Program-made: the position numbers and the translations under genes
Assembly (NCBI GenBank): GCA_037178975.1
Contig: JASJZH010000003.1
Location: 2,108,001 to 2,172,000 of the forward strand
Direction of reading: 5' to 3'
From: Oscheius tipulae
Taxonomy: Eukaryota > Nematoda > Chromadorea > Rhabditida > Rhabditidae
DNA: 64,000 bases
Shown: positions 1 to 11,327 of the stretch, in pieces
Position numbering within the stretch: position 1 is the stretch's first letter
Layout: each line of letters begins with the position of its first letter
Notes under the pieces: model-generated
Database searches by the model: none
Told to the model about the DNA's origin: nothing
Seen by the model: only the letters and a program-made list of their open reading frames with translations

Positions 1-20
1 AACCATCGAGGACTCCCGAA

Positions 21-682
21 ATGTCTGACGGAGGAGATGAAGTTTCTGTTGCCCCCGCCGCTGCTGCGGCTCCCGCTGTCATGGATGTCCAAGGAGCTCT
101 GAAGGCCGTTCTCCGTGCTGCTCACTACGCCGACGGACTCTCCAAGGGACTTCACGAGGCCGCCAAGGCTCTTGACAAGTGAGTTTTTCATTATTTTATG
201 CGGTAGAGAAAGTGAGGAAACTAGAGCTCTATTTTGTAACTTTTGTATGAGTGGCTATTTTCCGCGTTCAAGGGGCACACAAAAACGGAGTATTGGGTAC
301 CTATTATCTGATTCTTCACCTGTCGTGTGCGAAATCATTAGCCGACTTGCCACATCTCTATTTGTACTCAAAAGAATCTGAGGTGCCAAAGGAAGCTAAC
401 ATTTCAACTTTTAGGCGTGAGGCTCACTTCTGCGTCTTGGCCGAGAACTGCGACGAGCCGATGTACGTGAAGCTGGTCGAGGCCCTCTGCAACGAGCACG
501 ACATTCCATTGATCAAGGTAGCCGACAAGAAACTCATCGGAGAATGGTGCGGCCTGTGCAAGTACGACAAGGAGGGTAAAGCTCGCAAGGTTGTCGGCTG
601 CTCGTGTGCTGTCGTCAAATCCTGGGGAAACGAGGAGCAGGGCAAGGCTGTTCTCTCCGCTTACTTCCAGACCAAGAAGTAA
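21..682 (+). CDS. rps-12: 40S ribosomal protein S12 (eS12)
   Basis: Two exons, 21-178 and 415-682, give a 141-residue protein, the usual length for eS12. Joining across the 236 nt intron (GTGAGT donor, TTTTAG acceptor) restores the lysine codon between the ALD and [10 protein letters not shown] stretches. The segments [32 protein letters not shown] and [15 protein letters not shown] are highly conserved eS12 motifs and read as nematode-like. The protein is a structural component of the small ribosomal subunit. The start ATG at 21 follows only 20 bases of window, so the promoter is not seen. An AATAAA poly(A) signal lies 17 nt after the stop (699-704). Confidence 0.97.
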
Positions 683-698
683 TTGTTTGTTGTTGAAC

Positions 699-704
699 AA
701 TAAA
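699..704 (+). terminator. poly(A) signal of rps-12
   Basis: An AATAAA hexamer lies 17 nt downstream of the rps-12 stop codon. Confidence 0.75.
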
Positions 705-949
705 TTGTTATTACTTTCTCTTCTACTTCTTTTCTATTCACACTAGCTAGGTTCTAGGCCGTTCACTATTGACTATTGTCCGCAGCCACGTCTCGGCCGC
801 GTTTTGCCGCTCTCGATTTTCGCGATCAGTTCACTCCGTTTTGTATGCTTGCCACCGCATCCGAAAATTCAGGAGAGCAGTCTATTGGTTCGTCTTGAAT
901 TTGGTTCAGTCCTCGCATTTCTTGTTTGGTTTCAGAATGTGCTGACGAC

Positions 950-3231
950 ATGCTTCCCACTCATAATAAGCAAGAGTCTCACTCCGCTGGTGATATCCAT
1001 CTCCTCGGGTGCAATATTAGTCACAAGTGAGTGTCTTCTTCATTGACTCCGTCGAGGAGGCTAATTTCCTATCGAAGAATCGTTCAATCGCGTACCATAT
1101 TCCATCTGTCCCCTTTTCAGACCAGTATGGCTCCAATTCAGTCTTCTATGCTCCGCGATTTTTGTCTTTTACGTCGGCTACGGGTACATGCAGGTACTTT
1201 CTCATTCTTCTGTCAACTCATTACGATTCTAGGAACTCATCTTCAAATTGCCGGGCATGAAACCCTACGGCTGGTACCTGACCCTCGTTCAGTTCCTCAT
1301 CTATAGCATCTGCGGTTACGGCGAGTCTCAGATGTGGCACGATACGCGGAGACGGATTCCGATGAAGATATACGCTCTGTTGGCCTTCTTCACCGTGGCC
1401 ACAATGGGCTTGTCCAATGCCTCTGTCGGCTACCTGAACTATCCTACGTTTGTCGGCTCTTTGAAATTGTAAAATGTGGCTTGTAGGCAGGTAATTTTCA
1501 AGTGTTGCAAGCTGATTCCCGTCCTCATCGGCGGCATTCTCATACAAGGAAAACGTTACGGGCTGATAGACGCCTCCGCCGCGGTCCTTATGAGCATAGG
1601 TGGGTATTCTGCTGGTTTCTTGAGGAACGAGGCTGGCTATCGCCTCTTTGAGCCTGAGATTATTTAAACTTGTCAACTCCTCACCTTTAGGTACTTTTCC
1701 CATGCCCCTTTCTTCTCAAATTAGCTTGTCCAATAAGTATGTCACTTACGGGGATCGTACCCTGGTCGTGTAGTTCGTAGTGGCGTCTCTTACCAGCACA
1801 CCAATTGTTTCGCCTAAACTTTGAGCGGCTATAACATTGTTTGAACACTGGAAACCTTAAAATATCACTCCATATTTTTTTTCAGCTTAAAAACTATCAA
1901 ATGATGCTTTACAATAAGTATTTCGTACCCCTGGTCCTTCGCGTCCCAACTCATAAAGTTTACAATAGGCTACCGGCATACAGACGGAGAGGTGTGGCGA
2001 AAATTTACGCCACATGGATGTCATTCAGGTCTGATCATGTTCACGCTTGCCGACAGCGAGGTCTCGCCCATTTTCGACCCGAAAGGCTACATTATGATCT
2101 CGGTAAGATTCTGTCTTTTTGCCCCAAACTGTTCGTTTCAAGGGCGCCCTGGTCGCGGACGCCTGTATAGGAAATATCCAGGAGAAGCAGATGAAAAAGT
2201 ACGGCGGTTCGAGCAACGAGGTCGTCCTCTATTCCTACTCGATCGGTTCCATCTACATTTTTGTCTATACCATCATCAGCGGGGAATTCTTTAGCGCTTT
2301 CGGCTTCTTTCTCCAGCATCCGTGGCAGACCTATGGCTACGCCTGCGTGTTCGGAGCTCTCGGCTATCTGGGAGTCAATGTCGTCCTCACCCTCATCAAG
2401 GCGAGACTCTTTTACATTTTTGCCTATATAACGAACCGATTCAGGTCAGTGGAGCTCTGGTTACTGTCACGGTCACCACACTCCGAAAAGTCGTCACAAT
2501 CTGTCTCTCCTTCGTCCTCTTCGCCAAACCCTTCAGTGTCGACTACATCTGGGCTGGACTGCTCATCCTCTTGGCCATCTATCTGAACCTGTACAGGTAG
2601 ATTTTGCTATTTCTTTTTCTTTACTCCAATCAAAACGAATCAGTTTCATGCATGTAGCCTTTTAATCCTTGCGTTTGTTCGTTCTTCAACAAGTCGTGAT
2701 CTGATATGTTACCGCGTTTTGATGCCACAGGAGCTTGTCTCCATACTATAATTCCAGATCGGCCAGATTTCTGGCTGTAAGTTCGGGGAGCATTTGCTGT
2801 TCAATTGTTTGCAAATCGGTAGCCACGGCAACCTAGCAAACGAATACTTGTGGAAACTGTAACTAACGTTTTGGGGCTGCTCTTATAGCCATTTTGAAGC
2901 TCTAGACGTTGTAAAACTACTATTTTATGGATCCGCTTTAGCTGCATTCCCTTCTTTTGTTAGCAGAATACTGGTTTCCGAGCCAGGGAGCGGGAGAAAT
3001 TATCACAATTTTCTATCGAGATGAGGCTAAAGGGAGCGATAGTCCGGTTGAAATTTTAGGACAAATAAATACGAAGCTCAGCGAAGAAAAAAAAATGGTC
3101 TAAAAACCTCTAGTAATCGCTCCATTTCCAGCAAGAACAAGGCCAAATGGGACTCGGCTCTTCGAATGTGGCTGCGGAACAAGGTGGACAGTCGGCGGAA
3201 GGCCGACGGCAGCAGCGACTTTATCGTTTAG
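950..3231 (+). CDS. pst-2: PAPS transporter 2 (SLC35B3 family)
   Basis: Eight exons (950-1026, 1121-1193, 1233-1447, 1487-1599, 2029-2102, 2143-2400, 2445-2596, 3132-3231) join in frame to 353 residues. The protein is a multi-pass nucleotide-sugar-transporter-type carrier that, by family, moves the sulfate donor PAPS into the Golgi. Diagnostic segments are GMKPYGWYLTLVQF, RRIPMKIYALLAF, GLSNASVGYLNYPTQVIFKC, LIPVLIGGILIQGKRY, IGNIQEKQMKK and VTVTVTTLRKVVTI, which align with vertebrate SLC35B3. The start was chosen because the reading LPTHNKQESHSAGDIHLLGCN resembles the SLC35B3 N-terminus; an acceptor lies just upstream at 935. Exon 6 to 7 needs a GC-AG intron (2401-2444). Intron 4 (1600-2028) contains a tRNA-derived SINE. 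A poly(A) signal is at 3439. Confidence 0.9.
1745..1862 (-). repeat. tRNA-derived SINE copy in pst-2 intron 4
   Basis: Read on the minus strand, this stretch carries a box-A-like TGGTAAGAG core and a degenerate box B. It matches copies at 36.24 and 58.2 kb. Its non-tRNA tail, ending near TTGAACACTGGAAACC on the + strand, is shared with the 36.24 kb copy. Confidence 0.6.
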
Positions 3232-3438
3232 AGCCCTTTTTTTTCCCAACTTACCCTGTATACTTGTTTCTTTTTGAATCTGTGATAGCTTTTCTTTACC
3301 AACCAAAGACGGGGTCCAATATTTATTTCACTGTGATCTGTTGTGATTGTTTTTTCCTTTTTTTGACTGTACAGCGGGGAGGGCGTAAAGCTAACAAATA
3401 TATCAGTTTTGTAACATACAATATGCACGTTTTTGTCT

Positions 3439-3444
3439 AATAAA
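3439..3444 (+). terminator. poly(A) signal of pst-2
   Basis: AATAAA lies about 208 nt after the pst-2 stop. The pst-2 and calcipressin genes converge here, with stop codons only 270 bp apart. Confidence 0.6.
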
Positions 3445-3501
3445 AAGATGGGTATAAGTGAGCTAGACGTGGAAAAAGTCGGTACGAAATGGAGGAAAAG
3501 T

Positions 3502-5037
3502 TCAATCCATGTCCGAAGGGGTCGATGGCCTCGGCGTTCGCGGCATCTCGATACTGGAAGGAGCGTCCAAGGGCGTCTCGCAGGGATGGACGATGATGGC
3601 TGGGGTGCTATCATCGCCGTTGTGGACCTCGAATCTAAAAAGCAGTTTTCGAAGGTTCGAAATGTAAAGACGTGAGCTAGAACACCGTTTGAGAACACTT
3701 TTGATGCTATAATCGTGATCCAAAAAACCTTACTATTAGCATCTAAATTTTTTTTGGTACATATTGAAATTTTGACTGCCACTGAGATGCAGAAATCCTT
3801 TCAGACCCGAAGGTGTTTTAAAAAAAAGATTTGAGACTGTCCGCTTGTCTTTTTCTAGCAATACTTTACGAACGTGGGTCGGGATAATCCCTCTGCCGAT
3901 GATATCCAAAAAAAAATCGTGAACAGAAAACAAAAAAACTTGGACTCACTTCTCTTCCAACGCGAAGCTGGCCAGCCTCGACATCAGATCGAAACTGCAG
4001 ACGACTGGTGGCATTTCCTTGGTCTGCTCCCATCCGACTGGAGGAGAACAGGGTGGCGAGATGAGGAACTGTTTCTCCAATGGCGGAGGACTGAGTAGAC
4101 TGGAGCTGTTCCGGAGAAGAACCCTCTGTAATTTTCGGTTTCTGTTGACCGTATCTCGAGCGTTATTGATACCATCCTAATCCTCTCACACTGCGTCAAA
4201 CCCATCTCCTTTTCGGACAAACATACCTGGGCAAAGAAGGCTTTCAGCTGATGACCATTGAAGCTGAATCCCTGGACGATCAGCTTGGCTGCGGTCGCAT
4301 TCTCCGGCGAGCTGAAGATGACACGCACGCGTCGGAATGATTTCAAAAAATCGAAATGGATGTCCTCCTCGATTTGGGTGAATAGAGTGGAGAAGTTGTG
4401 TCGCTGTGAGGGGTCGGAGAAGACCTAAAGAATTTAGGCTCAATAACAGGTCGGTGTCGCCTCCCCCTGTTCTCTTTTTTCATCTTTCGCGGTTATTTTA
4501 AGTTATGTAGGGCTACAACATTAACAATTGAGGTTCAACGAGAGATAGAGGATTAGTTCATGCAGTTTTGAAAGAAGAATTTCACCTTTTTGGGTTTCTA
4601 TCGGCTAGTCTAGCCCTCTGGTTTCAAATTCTATTAGTTCATTTCTCAAGTTTACCGGTAGTCTACTGCATAGAAGAATCCCATAGGTTAGATCTGAATG
4701 CTACTAATAGGACTTGTTCCCTGGCCACGGTCATCCCAAAGAGGCTAGCAGAACAAACGCTAAATGAAATCATTGAGTTCATGTCTACAAAGTTTTCTCT
4801 TCAAGAAAAGATTGAAGGAAGAGACCAGATGGTCCTCTATAGTTACGGATCTCTTTCTCTCGGGCTCTCCCCCTTCCCAGTCTATGAAAAAGACTCGTAA
4901 ACCGTATGTAACTTATGTAGACTCACCTCATCTGGAACCTGTGTGACAATGATGCTATTCGGAAGTTCGTTTTTGCTCGTGACCCGGTTCACAGTCATTC
5001 CGTTGTAATTGACAGTATTCTCAAGTACTTCCACCAT
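3502..5037 (-). CDS. rcn-1: calcipressin / regulator of calcineurin (RCAN)
   Basis: Four minus-strand exons (5037-4927, 4424-4227, 4125-3950, 3634-3502) give 205 residues, typical for RCAN. By family it binds and modulates the phosphatase calcineurin in the cytoplasm. An RRM-like fold (FLKSFRRVRVIFSSPENA, then GFSFNGHQLKAFFAQ) is followed by the signature SP repeat FLISPPCSPPVGWEQ (about residues 120-135) and a C-terminal PxIxIT-like segment TPAIIVHPCET. All junctions keep frame. The gene converges with pst-2. Intron 1 (about 500 nt) holds nothing recognisable. Confidence 0.92.
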
Positions 5038-5039
5038 TT

Positions 5040-7340
5040 TCAAGGTAAAAGTGTGTTCTGAAAGTCAGGATTTTGGAAATTGCTAAAAGAAAGAGAGTCA
5101 AAAAGAGAAAAGTTGAGAGAAAAATAGCTCGAAATGGGATTTATGATGAGAAACTAAGGGAGATCAATAATGGACCGCATGAGAAGCTCATTGGATTGCA
5201 AATGTGGGCGCGGAACACACAGCTGTTAGTAGTTTTCGTGGCAGGACCCGGGAACAGATTCAAGCTTTTATCTTAAAACCTGTGTCCCACCCGTACTGCC
5301 TCGTTCGGCATTCCCGCGTCTCACCCAAACCGTGTCGGCGCACCTCCGTTCACGACCCCGCCGGCATTAGCTCACTTCTCATTGATTAATCTTCACCTAA
5401 GCTTGTGGTTAGCCGATTGGCTTCGACCGTGGGGGAATTAGTGATTGGTGCAATTAGTGGAAGGTTCTTCCCTTGAGAATAGCGATAAGATACTTTTGGT
5501 CAAAATAAACGTTTTCCAAGGAACGGGCAATCAGAGAGAAAAGGGTGATGCAAGTAGGCCCACTCTGCCACTCCTCGGAAGAGATAAACAATGAAAAGGA
5601 CTGCCGAGGCCGAATGTGTTGCGTCAAACTGCTTTTCCAGAGCTCCCGAGACACAAATTGGACAAACAGAGAGGTGATTATAGTTTCTGTATTACGGGGG
5701 AGAGGTGACGCACACGGACGGTACGGTATAGGCTGTTATTGTGAGACGAGAGATGAAAAATGATAGTGTTTATATGAGAGAGAGCGAAAGATTCGGACAA
5801 ACGTTCGTTTGCAAGTCTGATAGCGGCTGGTGATCGATGGATGGACAATGGGTGGGAGACAACAAGACGAGTACTGATATTCAAAAGAGAGGGTGAAGAG
5901 AGATAGTGAGAGTCAACTACGAGTCTATCAACCTCCTGAAGACCTGGTAGTTATGAGAGATAGGCACATAGAGTACGAGAAGGCTGTTGGTCAAGAGAGA
6001 CAATGTAAAACAGGCGTTTGAGAGCAGAGAGTCGAGAGTGAGAGATAGTGAAAGTCTGTAAACGAAACTCATTGGATATGTATTGGGAGAATCAGTAGTT
6101 CGGTGGTCAAGAAAGACGGTGAGGGTCAGGCAAGAGCCCAACGACCGTACGTCCTAATAATCCGGTAGTCTAGATTCTATGAGACAACCGTTGGATACAG
6201 TTGGTCCGTTCAATGGTGAAGAAAGGGAACTATTTTCCGACCCAGTTCAGAACTGAAGCACCGGTTAATGGAAGGTAGTCAAGAGGCAGTAATCACGAAA
6301 AAGAGAGGCTGACTGGATAGATTCCGAAATTTTACAACTCTACGACGTGTCCTCTATAGGATTTCAACACGATATTTCGTGACTGCGTATGACTGGTCGC
6401 CTGAGAATAAAATCGAGAGAGGGAGAATCTTCTGGAAGAAACCCTACTTGACCTCCTCCTAATAACCAAAGAGGCGGATTAACAAGCTTTCTAGAAGTTT
6501 CTGGAGCTCAAAACTTTTGCGGATTTTCCTGATTGATACTGGTACCAGAAGGAGAAATTTAGAATGAGCTAGCCCTACGAACCAGTAGCCTCTTGCAAAC
6601 AGTGTTTTTGCAAAGTCACGTGGTTCCAATCAACCCATGTGAGAAGAGGAGGTCGAGTGACCTATTAATAAGAAACGAGAGGACACTACTTATTCGTATC
6701 TGGCTATTTTAAGAACATTCTCGAGTCTAACTTTTAGCGCGGCGATGCATAGCGAAGGAAGGAAGAAAGTGCGAGCAGAAAATCTTCACTTCCTCTGACG
6801 CAGATGCGACCATCTGGGGAGCTATCTTATCATTGAGAGCCGACTAATAATGGCATTCTTTCCTGAGAGGAGAACGCAAGGGATTTCTGGTCGCTCTGCT
6901 CTGGTCCGAGCAAGCAATTGAATCGGGAGTGTATTCTGGGGAATGGTTGAGCAGTGTCTTTGGGTGCAGACAGAGACAGACTCTTACTCTTTAAACTGTT
7001 CTGTTGAGAACTCTCTCTCTCTCTCTCAAAAGTACTGAAAAGTTTGGAGACTATGCTCTCTGACCAGTAAAATGGGAGACAAATCAGAAATAGACACAGG
7101 GAGAGATTATGGGGTGTTCCAAAAGAGGATTATGTCGGGTCGCTCTTCGATTTCGTGGTTTTCTAACACGTCTCTGCCCCCATTAAAATGGTCGAACTGG
7201 GTGAGAGAGATGGCAGTGAACCGACACTGAACTGAAACTCCTTGTATGAGAGTCAAGAAGAGATCTATTCTCTCTTGCCCTTGGACTCTTTCCCCCAAAA
7301 AGAGCTCATTCCAAAAGAATAGACAAAAAAAAAAAAAAGT
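5040..7340. other. intergenic, GA-rich, no gene seen
   Basis: No conserved reading frame is seen. From about 5.7 kb onward the + strand is strongly enriched in short GAGAGTC, GTGAGAG and GTCAAGAG words, and there is a (CT)n run near 7013-7026. Short ORFs here are purine-rich and look like chance. Confidence 0.6.
7325..7338 (-). terminator. RNA polymerase III oligo-T terminator
   Basis: A run of 14 A on the + strand, which is T on the tRNA-Ser(CGA) transcript strand, lies 3 bases past the mature 3' end. Confidence 0.8.
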
Positions 7341-7341
7341 T

Positions 7342-7423
7342 CGCACTGAACAGGATTCGAACCTGTGCGGGCAGAGCCCATTTGATTTCGAGTCAAACTC
7401 CTTAACCACTCGGACATCAGTGC
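7342..7423 (-). tRNA. tRNA-Ser(CGA)
   Basis: The minus strand (82 nt) folds as a class II tRNA. The acceptor stem GCACTGA pairs with TCAGTGC, followed by discriminator G. The anticodon stem TTTGA/TCAAA closes the loop CTCGAAA, placing anticodon CGA. The long variable arm is GGGCTCTGCCC, and the T arm is ACAGG-TTCGAAT-CCTGT. Box A and box B are intact. On the transcript strand an oligo-T run (complement of 7325-7338) follows directly, a strong RNA polymerase III terminator. No intron is seen. It decodes UCG serine codons. Confidence 0.96.
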
Positions 7424-10400
7424 AGATGAGAGCGCCGCCAACGACTGGGGTAAACTAGGCGACGGGGAAATTGAGGGAGAACACCGGGAGTTCAAGAGAG
7501 TTTTGAGACGAGAAGATGGGACTCTTGGCTATTGTTCGGAGTGGAAAAGGAGGCTAGGGATGGGGAAGCGCAAAAATAGCGTGAGGAGGAACTCTTGAAG
7601 GGAGTTTTGAGAATCACTTGAGGAGAGTACAGAAGGCTTGGGGGAGGGGATTTTCCGAGCATGAACTGACTTTTAGTCTTCAGGATTAGTTCTTAAATAG
7701 CCATTCTCAGTCCTATGGACAAAGGCTCACAGGAAGCTCTGTTTTCAGTGAGTGAGTTCTGTACAGATGGAGTCACGACCTTGGGTGGTCAATCGAGATA
7801 CATATCATCAGATTCAGTTCAAAGATATTTCAGTGGGTTCTCTCGACTCATACCCTCTCTTTCAATTCGCTAGAATACAAATAATTGAAAATTGAACCCG
7901 TCTTTTGACCACCAAGGATCAACAATGTATTCTCTCGACCCATAAATTTTGGTCTCTTGACTTATTCCCTATGACCAGAATAGAATAGGAACCATATAAA
8001 TGGTCGTCTAAAGTAAGGTATGGGAACATAGCCCCGATTTTCTAGAGTCAACGTGAGAGAGTACAGGCGCTCGGAGAAAAGAGTCCAATGAGAGTACAGG
8101 TACCCGGTAAGATTGTGATTGTATAGTTCGAACCTGCAGTATTATGGAATACAGAGAGAGAAAGTTCTGCGAATGGGAGACATAGTTGAAAATCAGTGAT
8201 CTGGGCAACAAGTTGCCTCGCTTACGCATCTGCCGTTCCCTTTTGACGTCACGACGCTCTCTTTGTCTCTCCCCAGTTATATTATTTTTCTGGAGATAAA
8301 ATCATTGAAAGATCAGAGAAAGGGCATTTTTAGAGTGAGAGTGAGAGATAGAGAGACATAACTGAATGAGAGAGAGCCTGGAGGCAAAAACATGTTTTCG
8401 AAAATAGACGAGACTCGGTTCCAATTAGATCGAAGGAAAGGGAGAGATGACCAGCCATTTCTCATTTTCAATGTTCTCTGATTCCTTGGGAAGTCTCTAA
8501 AAATAGAAAGAGGGAGTTTTGGAATCTCTTCTGGTAGGTGAGAGTAGGCGGTTTAATGGGATGAGCAAACAGACCTCACCCTCTCTGGGAGTAAATTTAC
8601 TTTCAATGAGAGAGAGAGAGAAATCAATTGGTCGATGGTGATTCAAAGAGTGAACCGCTCATCTTCTTCTCCAAAGGAACACTGGAACTGAACAAAAGGA
8701 AGAGTCAACTGAACTCTTATCTCCTAAATGAATAGTAAGTATGAGTCGCTCTCGGGTAAGAGACTGAGTCAGAGAATGTAGTGGTCTAGTCAGGATGCTG
8801 AACTCTCACCCAGAGAGACAGGAAGAGTCAGAGACAGGGGGCCAACAGAATGAGTACAGGAATAGGACCTAGCAACCAGGTAAGAGTCGATCCAGTTCTT
8901 TCAAGAATGTGGTCAAGAATCAAGTATACAAGACAGAGTCAAGAGCTGGTAGCAGATTTGTAGAGAGTATAGGAGTCTGACCCAGTCAGACGAGAGTCGG
9001 GTGTACCATACAGATAGCGAGCTATAAGAACACATCTGAACTGGTAGAGTCAGTCATATCCCGTTCAGACGAGAGTCTGGTCAAGCACCAGAGGCATCCG
9101 AAGTGATATTTGCAGTAAGTACAGGATCAGACAGTATTTCGAGAAGAATGAGTCAAGTGAGCGGGTTTGAACTAGTGTTCGGACATGACTCACAGTCTAG
9201 TAGGAGGGTCGAGAGTTCAATGAACAGATCTGGTAGTCTAGCAGACAGCGTACATGCACTGTTGAGATCACAAAAGAGACAGGGCCAGAGTAAAGAGTCG
9301 CCTCTATCTTTCGCAAACTGCAAAAGAGAACTCTCGTCCAGAGAGACAAGGGGAGTGGCCTCATCTCGGAACACGTGAAAGTCATGAGAGAAGAAATCCG
9401 AGGGGAGAGAGGGACAGCCCACCTCGGCTATTGACGTCAAAGAGGAGACTCTTCGTGGGGAAAGAACACGAAAATGGCGCAGGAGAGATAAGCCCCCTCA
9501 CAGAATTTGGAGGTGGGTGTCCTAGGGAGAAATAAGTATGGGTACATGTCTCTAAGAGGCAGGGAAAGTAGGGAACAGTGAACTGAGAGAGATTGGGTTA
9601 CGGAAAGACGAGGAGACAAAGGAGCAGGAAGAGTGGGATTGTTTATTGAATAGAGACACTTTTTGTCTCTCTCCTGATCAAATCATCAATCTGTCTCTCT
9701 CCTGATCGCTAAGCTCCTCATTAGAACTCCACTCATACTCTCTAGAGAGATAGAGAGCAGTAAGAGAGTACCTGATTCGACTCATGCTCTCTTGAGCGTA
9801 ACAGTCACAAAGTACTGACAGTGACCGTCAGTGTCTACTTGACTAACTCTCTCTGTCTATTGATAACTGTTTCTTCCATTTCGGTTTGGACATTGTACCC
9901 AAGTCTAGTCTCTATATCGGTTTCTAACGGGAGAGAGGAAACAGAATCTTCGAGCACAATCTATTAATCTCGGAGATTATGAGAGAGAGAAGAGAGTCTG
10001 ACTCAATGTCAGTGAGCTCTTGACTACCTCTCTGTCCTACTGCAATGTTCCCACAGTTGTGTTCAGACCTTGCACTCAAAAGATATCTCTGACTCTACTG
10101 AGAATGAATTAAAGACCTCCCACAGTGTCACTCTCTGGAGGGTACAGAATAGAGACGAGATTCGCAGGCCTTAATGGTATTAGAAGGTGAATTACTGTAG
10201 AAATGGAGGATAGAGACTACTGAAGAGAATATGAGATATACTGTGAGAGTCAAGAGGACAGAGAGACTGGTACACACTATCTCTGGGACTGGAAGGAGAG
10301 AGTCCGGTGGAGAGACTAAGAGTAACAGAGTGTGTTTCTCTTTCTGTCCTCCCTTCCGTTGACGCATGCCCCTTCCTCTCTCTCCCCTCCCCCTAGATCC

Positions 10401-11245
10401 AAAATTAGCCTCTCTCAATGTCCAGATTCCCCCTCTCATTCGTCTCCTCTGCAATTCTAGGCATCTCTTTTGCAAATTGGCTCTCTCTGCAAGAAGGTTC
10501 AGAGATCAGCAGAAGCCACAGTTTTGTATATAGCGACTCCGTATTTTCCAATTGTGTGCGGCTCCCCTCATTTCCTCGTCACACAAGACATTATTGCCCC
10601 AACGGCTAAAGTAGCCAGGAGACCTTGTTTGTTCCTCGTCAGAGGAATAAATAACTCTAAGAATATGAGAGTTGGATAAAGATAGCTGGGTGTGTGGGAA
10701 TAGGGAACACGTGTTTGGGGGAGACTGATACTGAAAGTTAGGACAAAAGTACTGAGCCTAGTTATCAGGCTGGAGATTCTGATTCTGATCAGCTCAGTAG
10801 TTCAATTTTCTCAAATAGACTCTTTGATGGAGACCAAGAGCAGCTTTTTCCGGAGGACAGAACGAGAAGAGTTAAAAAGTACATGGTTTGGACAAGAGAC
10901 CTGTACTGTGAGTGGAACCGAAGTTCTGAACCTCGTGGTCAAATTGGAGAGTACAGGAAAAGAGGTAGTCAAGTGGAGCACACGGGTTGAACAAGAGCCA
11001 GAGTTAGTGGTACTCACTAGCCAGAGATAAGGTGAGACATGTACTCTCAGTAGGAGGTGAGTCTATCAGGCAGATCTACTGTACTGTAAGTCGCAAATAC
11101 TGTCTAACTGACTTTTATAATCCTCTCTCTCTCTCTCTCTCTCTATCGATCTCATTTCCCTCCAGAAGGGTTTCGAAAACTCCAAAACCTGCCAGCCAGC
11201 TGTCGCCGGCCGAGATAACCAGTTCGCAATTGCGGCAGAAACTGT
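7424..11245. other. intergenic GA-rich desert between two serine tRNAs
   Basis: Dense short GA-rich repeats lie on the + strand (GAGAGTC, AGAGTCAAG, GAGAGAGAG near 8609-8621). Related words recur, for example CAGACGAGAGTC near 8987 and 9065. There is no convincing coding potential. The composition resembles the TSP1-derived debris at 14.5 and 21-24 kb, so some of it may be eroded TSP1 exons, but this is only a suspicion. Confidence 0.5.
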
Positions 11246-11327
11246 GATCAGGTGGCCGAGTGGTTAAGGCGATGGACTGCTAATCCATTGGGGTTTCCCC
11301 GCGTGAGTTCGAATCTCATCCTGATCG
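11246..11327 (+). tRNA. tRNA-Ser(GCT)
   Basis: This is a class II tRNA of 82 nt. The acceptor stem GATCAGG pairs with CCTGATC, then G. The D-arm region is GCCGAGTGGTTAAGGC. The anticodon stem TGGA/TCCA encloses CTGCTAA, giving anticodon GCT. The variable arm is GGGGTTTCCCC, and the T arm is GTGAG-TTCGAAT-CTCAT. A T-rich stretch (TTTTGCTTTTTT) follows as Pol III terminator. It decodes AGC/AGU serine codons. It sits 3.8 kb from tRNA-Ser(CGA), in the opposite orientation. Confidence 0.96.

Noticed and set aside
179-414. Possible intronic snoRNA in rps-12
   Set aside because: No paired C/D boxes or H/ACA hairpins could be seen, although ribosomal-protein introns often host them.
3228-3782. 184-codon minus-strand frame across the pst-2/calcipressin 3' ends
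   Set aside because: AT-rich non-coding composition. It overlaps the proven calcipressin exon in another frame.
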